From the IMG/VR virus record IMGVR_UViG_3300037164_000059, positions 39,266 through 103,265 of that record: a DNA stretch of 64,000 bases; one strand, given 5' to 3'. This document shows positions 37,300-44,554 of the stretch, in pieces (position 1 is the first letter of the stretch; every line of letters begins with the position of its first letter). The stretch is from a virus. Position numbers and translations under genes: made by a program. The notes under the pieces were generated by a model, which saw nothing but the letters and a program-made list of their open reading frames with translations, was not told the origin of the DNA and ran no database searches.

Positions 37300-38415
37300 T
37301 TAACTATTTTTAAATGTTATATTATAAGGAGTACCACCAGCTATTGTACTTGTTGGATAATTACTAATGTAAAATTTATAATTTACTCCTGACCAACAAG
37401 AACTTGGAGAATTTACTGATACTGTTGTTGGTGCATTAAATAATCCACCCGGTATTGATTCTGTATTTGTTGTTGGTGCATTTGAACCTTCCCACTTAGT
37501 TTTTGTTGTTGATGTTGCGGGAGTTGCAAGCCAAATATATTTGCTTGTAACATTATAATTTACTATGACATTACTACTACTATCAATTACACATTTAGTA
37601 CCTGTTGTAAGTAATGCTGAACCAGCAGTAGGAACACTTACACTATTTCCATAAAAATATGGATATATACCACAAACAACAGCACATGATGAAATTGTAT
37701 CTGCAGAACATGTACAACCTGTCATTAAATTTCCATCACTTTTTGTAGGTGCTATTCCTGCAGTATAATCAACAACACCAAATGCAGTATTATTACCAGA
37801 TGATATTGTTATACTTGGCATTATGCATGTATTAGTTATTCCCGAATATTGATTACCACCCATATCTGTAAAAACATAACAATCAGCAACGCCTGTTCTA
37901 TATTGAGTACCACCACAATATACGGGAAATACACTACCCCTGTCAAAATTTATTGTTCCAGTAAATGCAATACTACAACCTATTTCAAAAATTGTTGTTG
38001 TTGGTGATAATGAAAGTGAACTACTTGGCGATATTAATGTAGGATAAAGTACTGGTGCAACCATCATTTCAATTATACATGATAATTGACAACCTATAAT
38101 AGGAGTATTAATATCTAATCCACCAACAGAACATGTTGTAGGTGATGCACCATTATATATTGTCGAACCACCTGATGCAGATGATTGTGCTAATGATATT
38201 GTTTTTGTAGTATCACAATATGTTAAAACATATCCATCTGTTGAAAATGATGCACCACTTGCAGTAAGTAATACATTAGTTGGAATTGGATTACCATCAG
38301 TAAGTGTTAAACCAGATACAGATGCTATTTGAGTCTGACCTTCTAAGGTTAGTGTACTTCCACTTAATTGCTTAAATTGAGTATTCTCTAAGTTTGGTCT
38401 TGCGAAAAATGGCAT
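37300..38415 (-). CDS. Fibre/adhesin protein of the GG-domain family
   Basis: A 371-residue protein. A short N-terminal shaft (LENTQFKQLSGSTLTLEGQ) is like that of the gene at 31916 (VEQTQNSSLVLSGKTQ). The GG-domain follows (TTCSVGGLDINTPIIGCQ, IIEMMVAPVLYPTLI, FEIGCSIAFT). The C-terminal part ends SCWSGVNYKFYISNYPT, matching VCWSGQSYKVYISNKQT in the 31916 protein. So the two genes are full-length paralogues that have diverged. It is the first fibre-type gene after the homing endonuclease at 38417. Confidence 0.7.
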   Translation of the reverse strand: MPFFARPNLENTQFKQLSGSTLTLEGQTQIASVSGLTLTDGNPIPTNVLLTASGASFSTDGYVLTYCDTTKTISLAQSSASGGSTIYNGASPTTCSVGGLDINTPIIGCQLSCIIEMMVAPVLYPTLISPSSSLSLSPTTTIFEIGCSIAFTGTINFDRGSVFPVYCGGTQYRTGVADCYVFTDMGGNQYSGITNTCIMPSITISSGNNTAFGVVDYTAGIAPTKSDGNLMTGCTCSADTISSCAVVCGIYPYFYGNSVSVPTAGSALLTTGTKCVIDSSSNVIVNYNVTSKYIWLATPATSTTKTKWEGSNAPTTNTESIPGGLFNAPTTVSVNSPSSCWSGVNYKFYISNYPTSTIAGGTPYNITFKNS

Positions 38416-38416
38416 G

Positions 38417-39145
38417 TCATTTTGTATTTATTAAAATACTTATATTATTTTTTAATATTTCTGAAAGATTTTTCTTTTCAGTATATGGAATACGCAATAA
38501 TTTAATATTATTGTTTAATGCATATTCTGTTTTTAATTTATCGTTTAATTTAGTTTTTTCAAATTTTATATTACCGCCAAAATGTTTAAAAATTTTATGG
38601 TGTTGTTCACCATCATATTCAATTAATAAATTTTGATTTGGCAAATAAAAATCAAAAAATAATTTATATTTATTATTTTTACAATCATCAAATTTTTTTT
38701 GATATTCAAATAAAACATTATTTTCTTTTAAATATTTTATAATATTTTCTTCGCCTTTCGAATTTTTACAAATAGGACAACCTTGACTACACAAATGAGC
38801 ATTAGGTTTTTGTAAAAATTCACCATGTTTTTTACAAATTATATTTATCTTTTTATGTGCATTAACATATTTTACTAATGAATAATTATACTTATTATCA
38901 TGTATAATATTTGCCTTTTCAATAAATTCCTCTATCGTTGATTTTTTACTTGGATGTGAACACTTTGAACAACCATGACCATCTAAATGGTCAAATGGTA
39001 TTTGCTCAAATATTCCATGTTTTGAACAAACTATTTTAATTTTATTTCTATTACCCGTATATTCAACCAAAGAATAATCATAAATATTATTATGTATTTT
39101 ATTTGCTTTTTCAATAAATTCTAATGTAGTTAATTTATTTTTCAT
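38417..39145 (-). CDS. Homing endonuclease with DUF723-like repeats and Vsr-like nuclease domain
   Basis: A 242-residue protein. Two repeats of ~60 residues (FIEKANKIHNNIYDYSLVEY, then KIKIVCSKHGIFEQIP, and C.KC at the end) each carry His/Cys that could bind zinc. The C-terminal ~110 residues have FFDFYLPNQNLLIEYDGEQH and LLRIPY, a PD-(D/E)XK core of the Vsr-like type with D and ExDGxQH. The gene at 54529-55632 is a larger relative with four repeats. It lies one base from the fibre gene at 37300-38415, at the boundary between fibre genes and a hairpin. Confidence 0.85.
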   Translation of the reverse strand: MKNKLTTLEFIEKANKIHNNIYDYSLVEYTGNRNKIKIVCSKHGIFEQIPFDHLDGHGCSKCSHPSKKSTIEEFIEKANIIHDNKYNYSLVKYVNAHKKINIICKKHGEFLQKPNAHLCSQGCPICKNSKGEENIIKYLKENNVLFEYQKKFDDCKNNKYKLFFDFYLPNQNLLIEYDGEQHHKIFKHFGGNIKFEKTKLNDKLKTEYALNNNIKLLRIPYTEKKNLSEILKNNISILINTK

Positions 39146-39181
39146 AATCTTTGTAACTATATGACCGTACCCCTAATTACC

Positions 39182-39207
39182 AAAACTGAAGTTTTTGCTT
39201 CAGTTTT
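39182..39207. terminator. Stem-loop upstream of homing endonuclease
   Basis: A 10-base stem AAAACTGAAG / CTTCAGTTTT with a six-base loop. It stands 37 bases before the ATG at 39145. It may terminate transcription or mask the start region. Confidence 0.5.
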
Positions 39208-39212
39208 ATTTA

Positions 39213-39222
39213 TAATAAATAC
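39213..39222 (-). promoter_or_regulatory. GTATTTATTA promoter motif
   Basis: Minus strand TTGTATTTATTATAAATAAA, in a nearly palindromic form, upstream of the hairpin and the endonuclease gene at 38417-39145. Confidence 0.45.
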
Positions 39223-39260
39223 AATTAATTTAATTTAAAATCGAGATATATGTAAAATAA

Positions 39261-39289
39261 AAAACCCGTAAGAATTTCTTACGGGTTTT
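39261..39289 (-). terminator. Rho-independent terminator
   Basis: Perfect stem AAAACCCGTAAGAA / TTCTTACGGGTTTT followed on the minus strand by TTTTTTATTTT. It lies 18 bases after the stop of the ARPP-1-like gene and ends the KilA-N/TROVE operon. Confidence 0.85.
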
Positions 39290-39307
39290 AAATAAATAAT
39301 TTAAATT

Positions 39308-40414
39308 TTATAAAGTAAATTTTTCTTGCTTTCTAGCTTTTTTTCTCAATTCGTTAACTTCTCTATAAGCATTAGGGTCAAATTTTTCTCTTTTAACTAT
39401 ACTTACAAGATGATTAAATTCATTTTCAGTAATCACTTGACCAACATAACTATTATTAGTTTCTTTTAAAACATAAGATTTTGGTGCTTTTGCAAAAGTT
39501 GATTGTCCTTCTGTATCAAGAGTTGCATCAAAAGTAAGTTCAAGTAGTTCTTGAATCTTTTCCTGAACATTAGCTGTCATATTCTGTTTTGTTTTCTTTA
39601 ATGCTTTTTCAAGTAAATCAACAATATTTTCTTGATGAGTTTTTTTCATTTCATTATATGTTGAAGTAAATTCTTTTCCAGAACTTTTCTTCTTAATTTC
39701 AGAAATGATAGCCAAAGAACCATAACAGTCACGAATCATCAAATCCCATACCTGTTCAGCATATGTGAATGAAGGAAATTTGTCTATTGCAACAATTTCA
39801 CCATCTATTAAAACAATAATACCAATAAGATTACGTGGACGTTCAAAATGTGCAATAAACTGTTCAAGTTTCTTATCATATTTTTCGAAATATACATTCA
39901 AGTAATTACCTGTACCAGATTGAGTATCACTACCCAATTTCTGAATAGCAGGATAAATTCTTGAATAACCACCTGTTTGTCCAATTGTATCAAATAACAT
40001 TTCACGCATTGATACGGGTATCATACGAAATTCATTAGTTCCACAAAAATAACCTGTTTGTCCACCTTGTACACAACCTGCATCATGATAAGTGGTATTT
40101 GCATATTTTTCCAAATAACCCGCCTTTATCATACCATGATTTTGAGCACTTTGTTTAGTCATAACAGCCATTTGAGTAGGTACAATAACTTCTTTATTTT
40201 CTTTATTAGTAAAACTAATTTGACCATAAGTTTGATTACCTGCTTGAAGCGAAGTTAATGGATTCGCAAATCTAGTATCCAATGAGTTTTCTTCATCAGT
40301 TGTCAATGTTATTATTGACATATTCATAATAGATTGAATAATAATATTTCCATTTGAATCTTTATGTGGTCTACATCCCTTTAAAAGTTCAGTAAATTCT
40401 CTTTGATTATTCAT
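39308..40414 (-). CDS. ARPP-1-like domain protein linked to the TROVE-like gene
   Basis: A 368-residue protein. The N-terminal ~190 residues contain VPTQMAVMTKQSAQNHGM and AGCVQGGQTGYFCGTNEF. Residues ~195-235 read GIIVLIDGEIVAIDKFPSFT and AEQVWDLMIRDCYGSLAI, a pattern like the C-terminal part of ARPP-1 domains (a family named for association with ADP-ribosylglycohydrolase and rhodanese/phosphatase genes). The C-terminal ~130 residues are a charged, helical extension. I know no biochemical activity. It is the last gene of the operon KilA-N, TROVE-like, HNH, ARPP-1-like; its start overlaps the HNH gene by four bases. The family name is tentative. Confidence 0.45.
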   Translation of the reverse strand: MNNQREFTELLKGCRPHKDSNGNIIIQSIMNMSIITLTTDEENSLDTRFANPLTSLQAGNQTYGQISFTNKENKEVIVPTQMAVMTKQSAQNHGMIKAGYLEKYANTTYHDAGCVQGGQTGYFCGTNEFRMIPVSMREMLFDTIGQTGGYSRIYPAIQKLGSDTQSGTGNYLNVYFEKYDKKLEQFIAHFERPRNLIGIIVLIDGEIVAIDKFPSFTYAEQVWDLMIRDCYGSLAIISEIKKKSSGKEFTSTYNEMKKTHQENIVDLLEKALKKTKQNMTANVQEKIQELLELTFDATLDTEGQSTFAKAPKSYVLKETNNSYVGQVITENEFNHLVSIVKREKFDPNAYREVNELRKKARKQEKFTL

Positions 40415-40977
40415 AATTTTTTAATTTTAATGTTATTAATTTTACATTCGTTTAAATATGCCTCATATGCTAATTTTTCATTCGAATATCTACCAATATA
40501 TTTAATCTTTCCATTAATTGTAATTCTACTAACCCAAGGATTAGTTTTATCGTTTGGAGAAAATGAAACTCCAATATAATTAGAACTACTTTTCATTTTC
40601 TGTCTTGCATGATGAGTATTTTCTCTTGCAGTACACCATTCTAAATTATTTAATATATTATCTTTTTTATTACCATTTTTATGATTAATTTGTTTATAAT
40701 TAAATGGATTTAAAAGAAATGCATTTGCTACTAATTTATGTACTAAATATGCTTTATTAATACCTTTCTTACCTAATGAAACCATTAAATATCCACCATT
40801 TATTTGATATGTATTTTTCAATGAACCTTTTAATTTTCGTTTAACACCCATTTTATTTATCACAAATCTATCAACACTTCTTAATCTACCAAAATTACTT
40901 ATTTGATAATATCCTTCATAATCAATAACATCCTTCCATTTTTCAAATAAAAATAATTTTAATTTATCAAGTATCAT
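40411..40977 (-). CDS. HNH homing endonuclease (NUMOD4, HNH, AP2)
   Basis: A 188-residue endonuclease. Residues ~12-60 are a NUMOD4 module (KWKDVIDYEGYYQISNFGRL). Residues ~75-125 are an HNH nuclease (HKLVANAFL, QINHKNGNKKDNILNNLEWC, ENTHHA). The C-terminal ~55 residues are an AP2-like DNA-binding domain (YIGVSFSPNDKTNPW, GRYSNEKLAYEAYL). It sits between the TROVE-like and ARPP-1-like genes without breaking either, overlapping the second by four bases. Confidence 0.9.
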   Translation of the reverse strand: MILDKLKLFLFEKWKDVIDYEGYYQISNFGRLRSVDRFVINKMGVKRKLKGSLKNTYQINGGYLMVSLGKKGINKAYLVHKLVANAFLLNPFNYKQINHKNGNKKDNILNNLEWCTARENTHHARQKMKSSSNYIGVSFSPNDKTNPWVSRITINGKIKYIGRYSNEKLAYEAYLNECKINNIKIKKL

Positions 40978-40985
40978 ACAAATTA

Positions 40986-42620
40986 TTAATCGTTTATATT
41001 AATTTTTTTAATTCTTTTAACAGGTGCTGCTTCAAGAGCCAATACCTGATTTTCCAACCAACGTTTTGTATCAATTTCAAGCAATCTTGCATTGATTTGA
41101 GGCTGTAATGCGACTGGATTATTTATTGCCATTGTGACAACACCTTCACCCAATTTTCTTACATTAGCACCCATTTCAGCACTTGTAATTGGTGATATTT
41201 GGAACATTGGAATATTCCTACCACTTTCTGCTTTCCAAATTGAAATAACTTCATTAGTCAATCCATCATAAGCATTTTCATAACCATCTGTTAAAATAAA
41301 AATTGCATCATATGGTTTTAAAGAATTTTCTTCTTTTAACAAATCAATAAATGATGTTGCCAAATCAGTAATTTCACCTCTAGTATTTACTCTGTTAGAT
41401 TCTTTTGCTGAAGCAGTTAGAACCAATGCAGTAAAATCTGCAATAGCCATTGGTGTATTTTTTGATTCATTTTTATCACCAGTCATAGATACACTTTTAT
41501 CGACAATAACACCAATATTCTGGTAAAAGAATCCCTGAATTTTTTTCTTTTGTGCAAGTTTTACAATTGCTGACCTAATTTCGTCAGTAAAACCATTTTC
41601 ATAACCAGTTTTGTAAAGTGCAAGAAAATCAGTTGCTTTTTCCAAATCAACAGTTTTTTCAACACCCAACTTTGCAGTTGATTTGGTTTGACGAACCTGC
41701 TGATTTACAGAAGTAACTTCAACATTCTTACGAATAAGTGCTTTTGTTGCTTCTTTCTGAATATCAGTTGACCACATTGAATGATATTGTGGATGTTTTA
41801 CACTTGAAATTAAACCAAGTAAAACTTCTTCTGGTACATTTTTAATACCAGTAATATCAATTTTTGCTTTCTGATATTCACTTAAAAGAGGAAATTCAGT
41901 TGCATTATATGCTACGCCACTATCTTTTTTAAATAAAAATAATAACAATTTGAATGCTTTAATTGAATCACCATTGAAATATTTCAATATACATTCATTT
42001 ACAATACTCATTTCTTTTTCACTTCCAAGCAAAGTTGCTCCATTAATATTTATTTGTTTTTGAGCAATTGAAAGTAATATTGATGTTTTCTTAACACCAT
42101 ATGCATGCCTAAGTACTTCAGCAATTTTATTACGATATTTCATTGAATAGAATTCAAGATTTGCTTGACCCCAAATAAAACCAAGCATAATTTTTCTTGT
42201 TCTTTCATTGTTTACTTTTTCATTCTTCAAATCAATGAAAAGACGTAATACATATGGTAAACCATTTTCGCCAAGATTGTTTAATGCAGAAAGTACTGCC
42301 TTATCACTTAAACCATTATCATACCAATCAATTGGATTAACAATATTACATGCTCCACCCCTTAAAGTATTTTTGAATTCATTCAAAAGTACTTCAGAAA
42401 CAAATCTACCAGTAGCTCCTTTTTGACTTGCTATAATCAATGGGAGTTCCTTTGAAAGTTTATACAGGTTCTTTATTTGACCCTGAATTGCTTTCATTTG
42501 TTCGTCTTTACTGTGATAGTAAGTTGCTGAACTTTTACTACCAGATGCAATAGTAAGACCATCAATTAATGATTGCTTAACTGTTGCCAACATTTTCTGT
42601 GTTAATACCAAATTTTCCAT
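40986..42620 (-). CDS. TROVE/Ro60-like protein with C-terminal vWA domain
   Basis: A 544-residue protein starting at the ATG at 42620. Residues ~1-350 are all helical, consistent with HEAT-like repeats of the TROVE domain (LPYVLRLFIDLKNEKV, YRNKIAEVLRHAYGVKK, VPEEVLLGLISSVKH). Residues ~365-535 are a von Willebrand A domain: NIGVIVDKSVSMTG carries the MIDAS DxSxS, and FILTDGYENAYDG the later Asp. Helical ring plus vWA is the layout of Ro60/Rsr, which binds Y RNAs and misfolded RNA. The helical part has no motif I can pin to Ro60, so a related vWA family is possible. A noncoding RNA locus lies 0.9 kb upstream, beyond the KilA-N gene. Confidence 0.5.
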   Translation of the reverse strand: MENLVLTQKMLATVKQSLIDGLTIASGSKSSATYYHSKDEQMKAIQGQIKNLYKLSKELPLIIASQKGATGRFVSEVLLNEFKNTLRGGACNIVNPIDWYDNGLSDKAVLSALNNLGENGLPYVLRLFIDLKNEKVNNERTRKIMLGFIWGQANLEFYSMKYRNKIAEVLRHAYGVKKTSILLSIAQKQININGATLLGSEKEMSIVNECILKYFNGDSIKAFKLLLFLFKKDSGVAYNATEFPLLSEYQKAKIDITGIKNVPEEVLLGLISSVKHPQYHSMWSTDIQKEATKALIRKNVEVTSVNQQVRQTKSTAKLGVEKTVDLEKATDFLALYKTGYENGFTDEIRSAIVKLAQKKKIQGFFYQNIGVIVDKSVSMTGDKNESKNTPMAIADFTALVLTASAKESNRVNTRGEITDLATSFIDLLKEENSLKPYDAIFILTDGYENAYDGLTNEVISIWKAESGRNIPMFQISPITSAEMGANVRKLGEGVVTMAINNPVALQPQINARLLEIDTKRWLENQVLALEAAPVKRIKKININD

Positions 42621-42630
42621 AATATATAAT

Positions 42631-43461
42631 TTATTTATTAAGTGCAAGTTGAATTTTCTTTGATTTTTCAACAAAATCACGTAATCTATTTGTTACATTT
42701 TTACTCATTTCATCAGTAAGATGACCACCCTTTGCCATAAGCATTGTTTCAGCAACTACCGCAATACCTTCTAATATTATTGCTTGGTCATGTTGCATTT
42801 CATCAATCCTCATTTTCAGTTCCAAATAATCCTCAGAAACATTTTGTTCAGGATAAAACGCTTGATTTAACCATTTTAATCCTTCTTCACCAACCATAAT
42901 ACGTTTTATATATTTGTTACTTTCTAATGGTTCGCATGTAAAATAACCTTTATTAATAAATTCTGGAAAAGGTTTATTATGTTCATCAAGAATTCCTCTC
43001 AAACGTAATTGTTCATAAATTTTATATCTTCCGGTCTTACAATTACTATTATTCTTCAAAACATTTGTTGCTTCACTTAAAGAAAAAACAATTTTTCTTA
43101 TTTTTTCTTGTGTTGCAGTAATTCCATATTTGAACAACTCTTTTATTCTGTCATTACACCAAAAATAAAATTCTGGTGAAAGCCACTGTGCAAAAATTAA
43201 AGCAATATCTTCATGTATCCAAGTTCCTTGTGCAGATTTATCATTACCACCCTGCCTAATCATCACTAAATCAGCCGTATTGATATTCTTCAACTCGGCA
43301 TATTTAGCAATAATTCTTTGTGCAGTATCAGTTTTTAACCAAAAATTTGGTTTAACATCAAAAAGATTTGCCATTTCCGTGGCATTTATCATAACATTAC
43401 TGCCTGTGAGAAATGAAATTTCATTTCCTTCAAATTCAAATTTTTTAATTTCTTCTTTCAT
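42631..43461 (-). CDS. KilA-N domain regulator
   Basis: A 276-residue protein. Residues ~1-115 are a KilA-N domain (MINATEMANLF, KPNFWLKTDTAQRI, GTWIHEDIALIFAQWLSPEF), a DNA-binding fold related to APSES factors. The C-terminal half is helical and resembles an antirepressor-type tail (GRYKIYEQLRLRGILDE, EEGLKWLNQAFYPE). It is the first gene of the operon, driven by a host-type promoter at 43514-43544, and ends 11 bases before the TROVE-like gene. An early regulatory role is likely. Confidence 0.85.
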   Translation of the reverse strand: MKEEIKKFEFEGNEISFLTGSNVMINATEMANLFDVKPNFWLKTDTAQRIIAKYAELKNINTADLVMIRQGGNDKSAQGTWIHEDIALIFAQWLSPEFYFWCNDRIKELFKYGITATQEKIRKIVFSLSEATNVLKNNSNCKTGRYKIYEQLRLRGILDEHNKPFPEFINKGYFTCEPLESNKYIKRIMVGEEGLKWLNQAFYPEQNVSEDYLELKMRIDEMQHDQAIILEGIAVVAETMLMAKGGHLTDEMSKNVTNRLRDFVEKSKKIQLALNK

Positions 43462-43513
43462 GATATTTTAAATTGAATTTTTATATTATCAAAATCTAAT
43501 TAATTTTTGATGC

Positions 43514-43544
43514 CAAATATATAAAAAGTTTATTTAAAATCCAA
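43514..43544 (-). promoter_or_regulatory. Bacteroidota-type promoter of the KilA-N operon
   Basis: Minus strand TTG (43544-43542), 20-base spacer, TATATTTG (43521-43514). It is an exact fit to TTG-N19/20-TAnnTTTG, 53 bases before the ATG at 43461. Confidence 0.7.
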
Positions 43545-43570
43545 CTATTATACCAAAAGAATATCAAAAT

Positions 43571-43631
43571 ATTACAAAAAACAAAAAAATGGGCAAGTAT
43601 TGATTAATTTCTTAATCAAATCCCCGCCCAT
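43571..43631 (-). terminator. Terminator of the noncoding RNA locus
   Basis: On the minus strand an outer stem ATGGGC / GCCCAT encloses an inner stem TGATTAA / TTAATCA capped by a GAAA tetraloop. It is followed directly by TTTTTTTGTTTTTTG. It ends transcription from the RNA locus just before the KilA-N promoter. Confidence 0.85.
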
Positions 43632-43663
43632 TTCTATTTTAGAAAAACACTTCTTTCAAATAA

Positions 43664-43757
43664 GAGAAGAAGTTTAGTTGTAATTTGGTAAGTTTGTCCC
43701 CTCTCTCACGAAGGGGATTTCATTTTTACAATTTACTGTATTCACAACAAGTTCTTC
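43664..43757 (-). ncRNA. Structured RNA C, candidate Ro-associated RNA
   Basis: On the minus strand the ends pair (GAAGAA at 43757-43752 with TTCTTC at 43671-43666). Inside are GTGAATACAG (43745-43736), ATTG, an A-rich stretch and a hairpin TCCCCT / AGGGGA (43717-43712 with 43702-43697). The order of elements is the same as in RNA B at 44270-44358. No reading frame of note overlaps it. Expression and processing are inferred. Confidence 0.45.
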
Positions 43758-43869
43758 AGTATTCCTTTTTTAGAAAAAAAAGCACTTCTGCTCGAAAAAC
43801 CATTTTTAACCAATTAAATGTTAGGTGATATAATTTGTTTTTGTAAAAAACTCTGATATCAACAACTAA

Positions 43870-43977
43870 AAACTTGCGGGTTTAATTTGTTATTATTAAC
43901 AACTTTTTACCGCTTTATAACTTAGGGAACAATTTTAAAGTATTTGTTGTTTTTGTTTTGCAAGTTTAACTGACTTG
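43870..43977 (-). ncRNA. Possible structured RNA segment
   Basis: A perfect 8-base long-range pairing AAACTTGC / GCAAGTTT (43967-43960 with 43877-43870) encloses about 80 bases. These include a hairpin TTGTTA / TAACAA at 43887-43902. A competing 5-base stem with a 7-base loop, CAAGT-CAGTTAA-ACTTG, lies at 43961-43977. It is a weak candidate, supported only by pairing. Confidence 0.25.
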
Positions 43978-44009
43978 TGACTTAACCAGCTTGTCTAATT
44001 ATTCAATTT

Positions 44010-44082
44010 TGGCGAATAATGATGGACTCGAACCATCGAAATTACTGTAAACACTTTACGTTTTCCCTTTGTACTATTATGC
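44010..44082 (-). tRNA. tRNA-like RNA with encoded CCA but no normal anticodon loop
   Basis: A 73-base element on the minus strand. GCATAAT at the 5' end pairs with ATTATTC (one mismatch), followed by GCCA. The T arm is perfect (GATGG-TTCGAGT-CCATC). A D-like arm TAC...GTA has GGG in its loop. Between the D and T arms only about 19 bases remain (short by about four), and they do not form a 5-base stem with a 7-base loop; instead they contain GTGTTTACAG. So it is a decayed tRNA or a tRNA mimic rather than a working tRNA. Confidence 0.4.
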
Positions 44083-44106
44083 AATTATATATCGCATTTA
44101 AATTTG

Positions 44107-44243
44107 TGGGGAGAGCAGGATTTGAACCTGCACATCATTGTTTTAACGACAATTGCTTTACCTTTTACTGAAAATACAATCAGTTCTCTCTGTTAAGAGA
44201 GCAGTGAGATAGTATTTTTTGTTTTTTATTTTGCTATCTCCCC
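44107..44243 (-). tRNA. tRNA-like RNA with ~70-base insertion in the D loop
   Basis: On the minus strand GGGGAGA (44243-44237) pairs perfectly with TCTCCCC (44114-44108), followed by A. The T arm is GCAGG-TTCAAAT-CCTGC. The anticodon-like arm is ATTGT-CGTTAAA-ACAAT. GC just after the acceptor and GGTAAAGC before the anticodon arm fit a D arm, but about 70 bases lie between them. These bases hold hairpins (GAGATAG / CTATCTC, CTCTCT / AGAGAG) and the shared element GTATTTTCAG. Position 33 is G instead of T, so the anticodon (GTT or TTA by register) is not certain. Confidence 0.45.
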
Positions 44244-44269
44244 ATATATTTTAAAGAACTTTAAAAATT

Positions 44270-44358
44270 AGAAGAAATTTGTTAGTATTGTTTTTCTGCC
44301 GTCACTCATGGACGGCATACATTATTTTTCAACTGCTGTAAACACTATCAGTTCTTCT
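44270..44358 (-). ncRNA. Structured RNA B, candidate Ro-associated RNA
   Basis: On the minus strand AGAAGAA (44358-44352) pairs perfectly with TTCTTCT (44276-44270). Inside are CTGATAGTGTTTACAGCAG, TTG, an A-rich stretch and a GC-rich hairpin TGCCGTC / GACGGCA (44317-44311 with 44303-44297). A second, overlapping 10-base pairing ACGGCATACA / TGTATGCCGT (44419-44410 with 44321-44312) would extend the structure upstream and compete with the hairpin. It shares its element order with RNA C. Confidence 0.45.
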
Positions 44359-44435
44359 CATTTTGATTAAGTTGGCGCAGTCTTCTTTTGTGACTTACTT
44401 TCAACGGAGTGTATGCCGTGACCTCTTAATCTTTG

Positions 44436-44507
44436 TAGCGGGAGAGGGACTTGAACCCCCGACCTTTTGGTTATGAGCCAAACGAGATGCCTCTTCTCCA
44501 CCCCGCA
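44436..44507 (-). tRNA. tRNA-Met (CAT)
   Basis: On the minus strand: acceptor TGCGGGG with TCCCGCT (six pairs, one mismatch at the first), anticodon arm TTTGG-CTCATAA-CCAAA, T arm GGGGG-TTCAAGT-CCCTC with a small mismatch, discriminator A. CCA is not encoded. CAT could also be an Ile tRNA with a modified C. It is the first RNA after the host-type promoter at 44555-44586. Confidence 0.85.
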
Positions 44508-44554
44508 ATATACTTTTTAATCTTTTTAAAGAACGTTATATCATTTTGACGATG

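Noticed and set aside
39308-42620. rIIA/rIIB-like genes
   Set aside because: The pair has vWA and ARPP-1-like features and none of the GHKL ATPase or rIIB patterns.
44107-44243. Ochre suppressor tRNA (anticodon TTA)
   Set aside because: A 7-base loop CGTTAAA would give TTA, but position 33 is G and the D loop is abnormal, so the anticodon register is not reliable; TAA is used normally as a stop codon throughout.
44297-44317. Rho-independent terminator at the GC hairpin of RNA B
   Set aside because: On the minus strand the hairpin is followed by an A-rich rather than U-rich stretch; on the plus strand there is no transcript to end.
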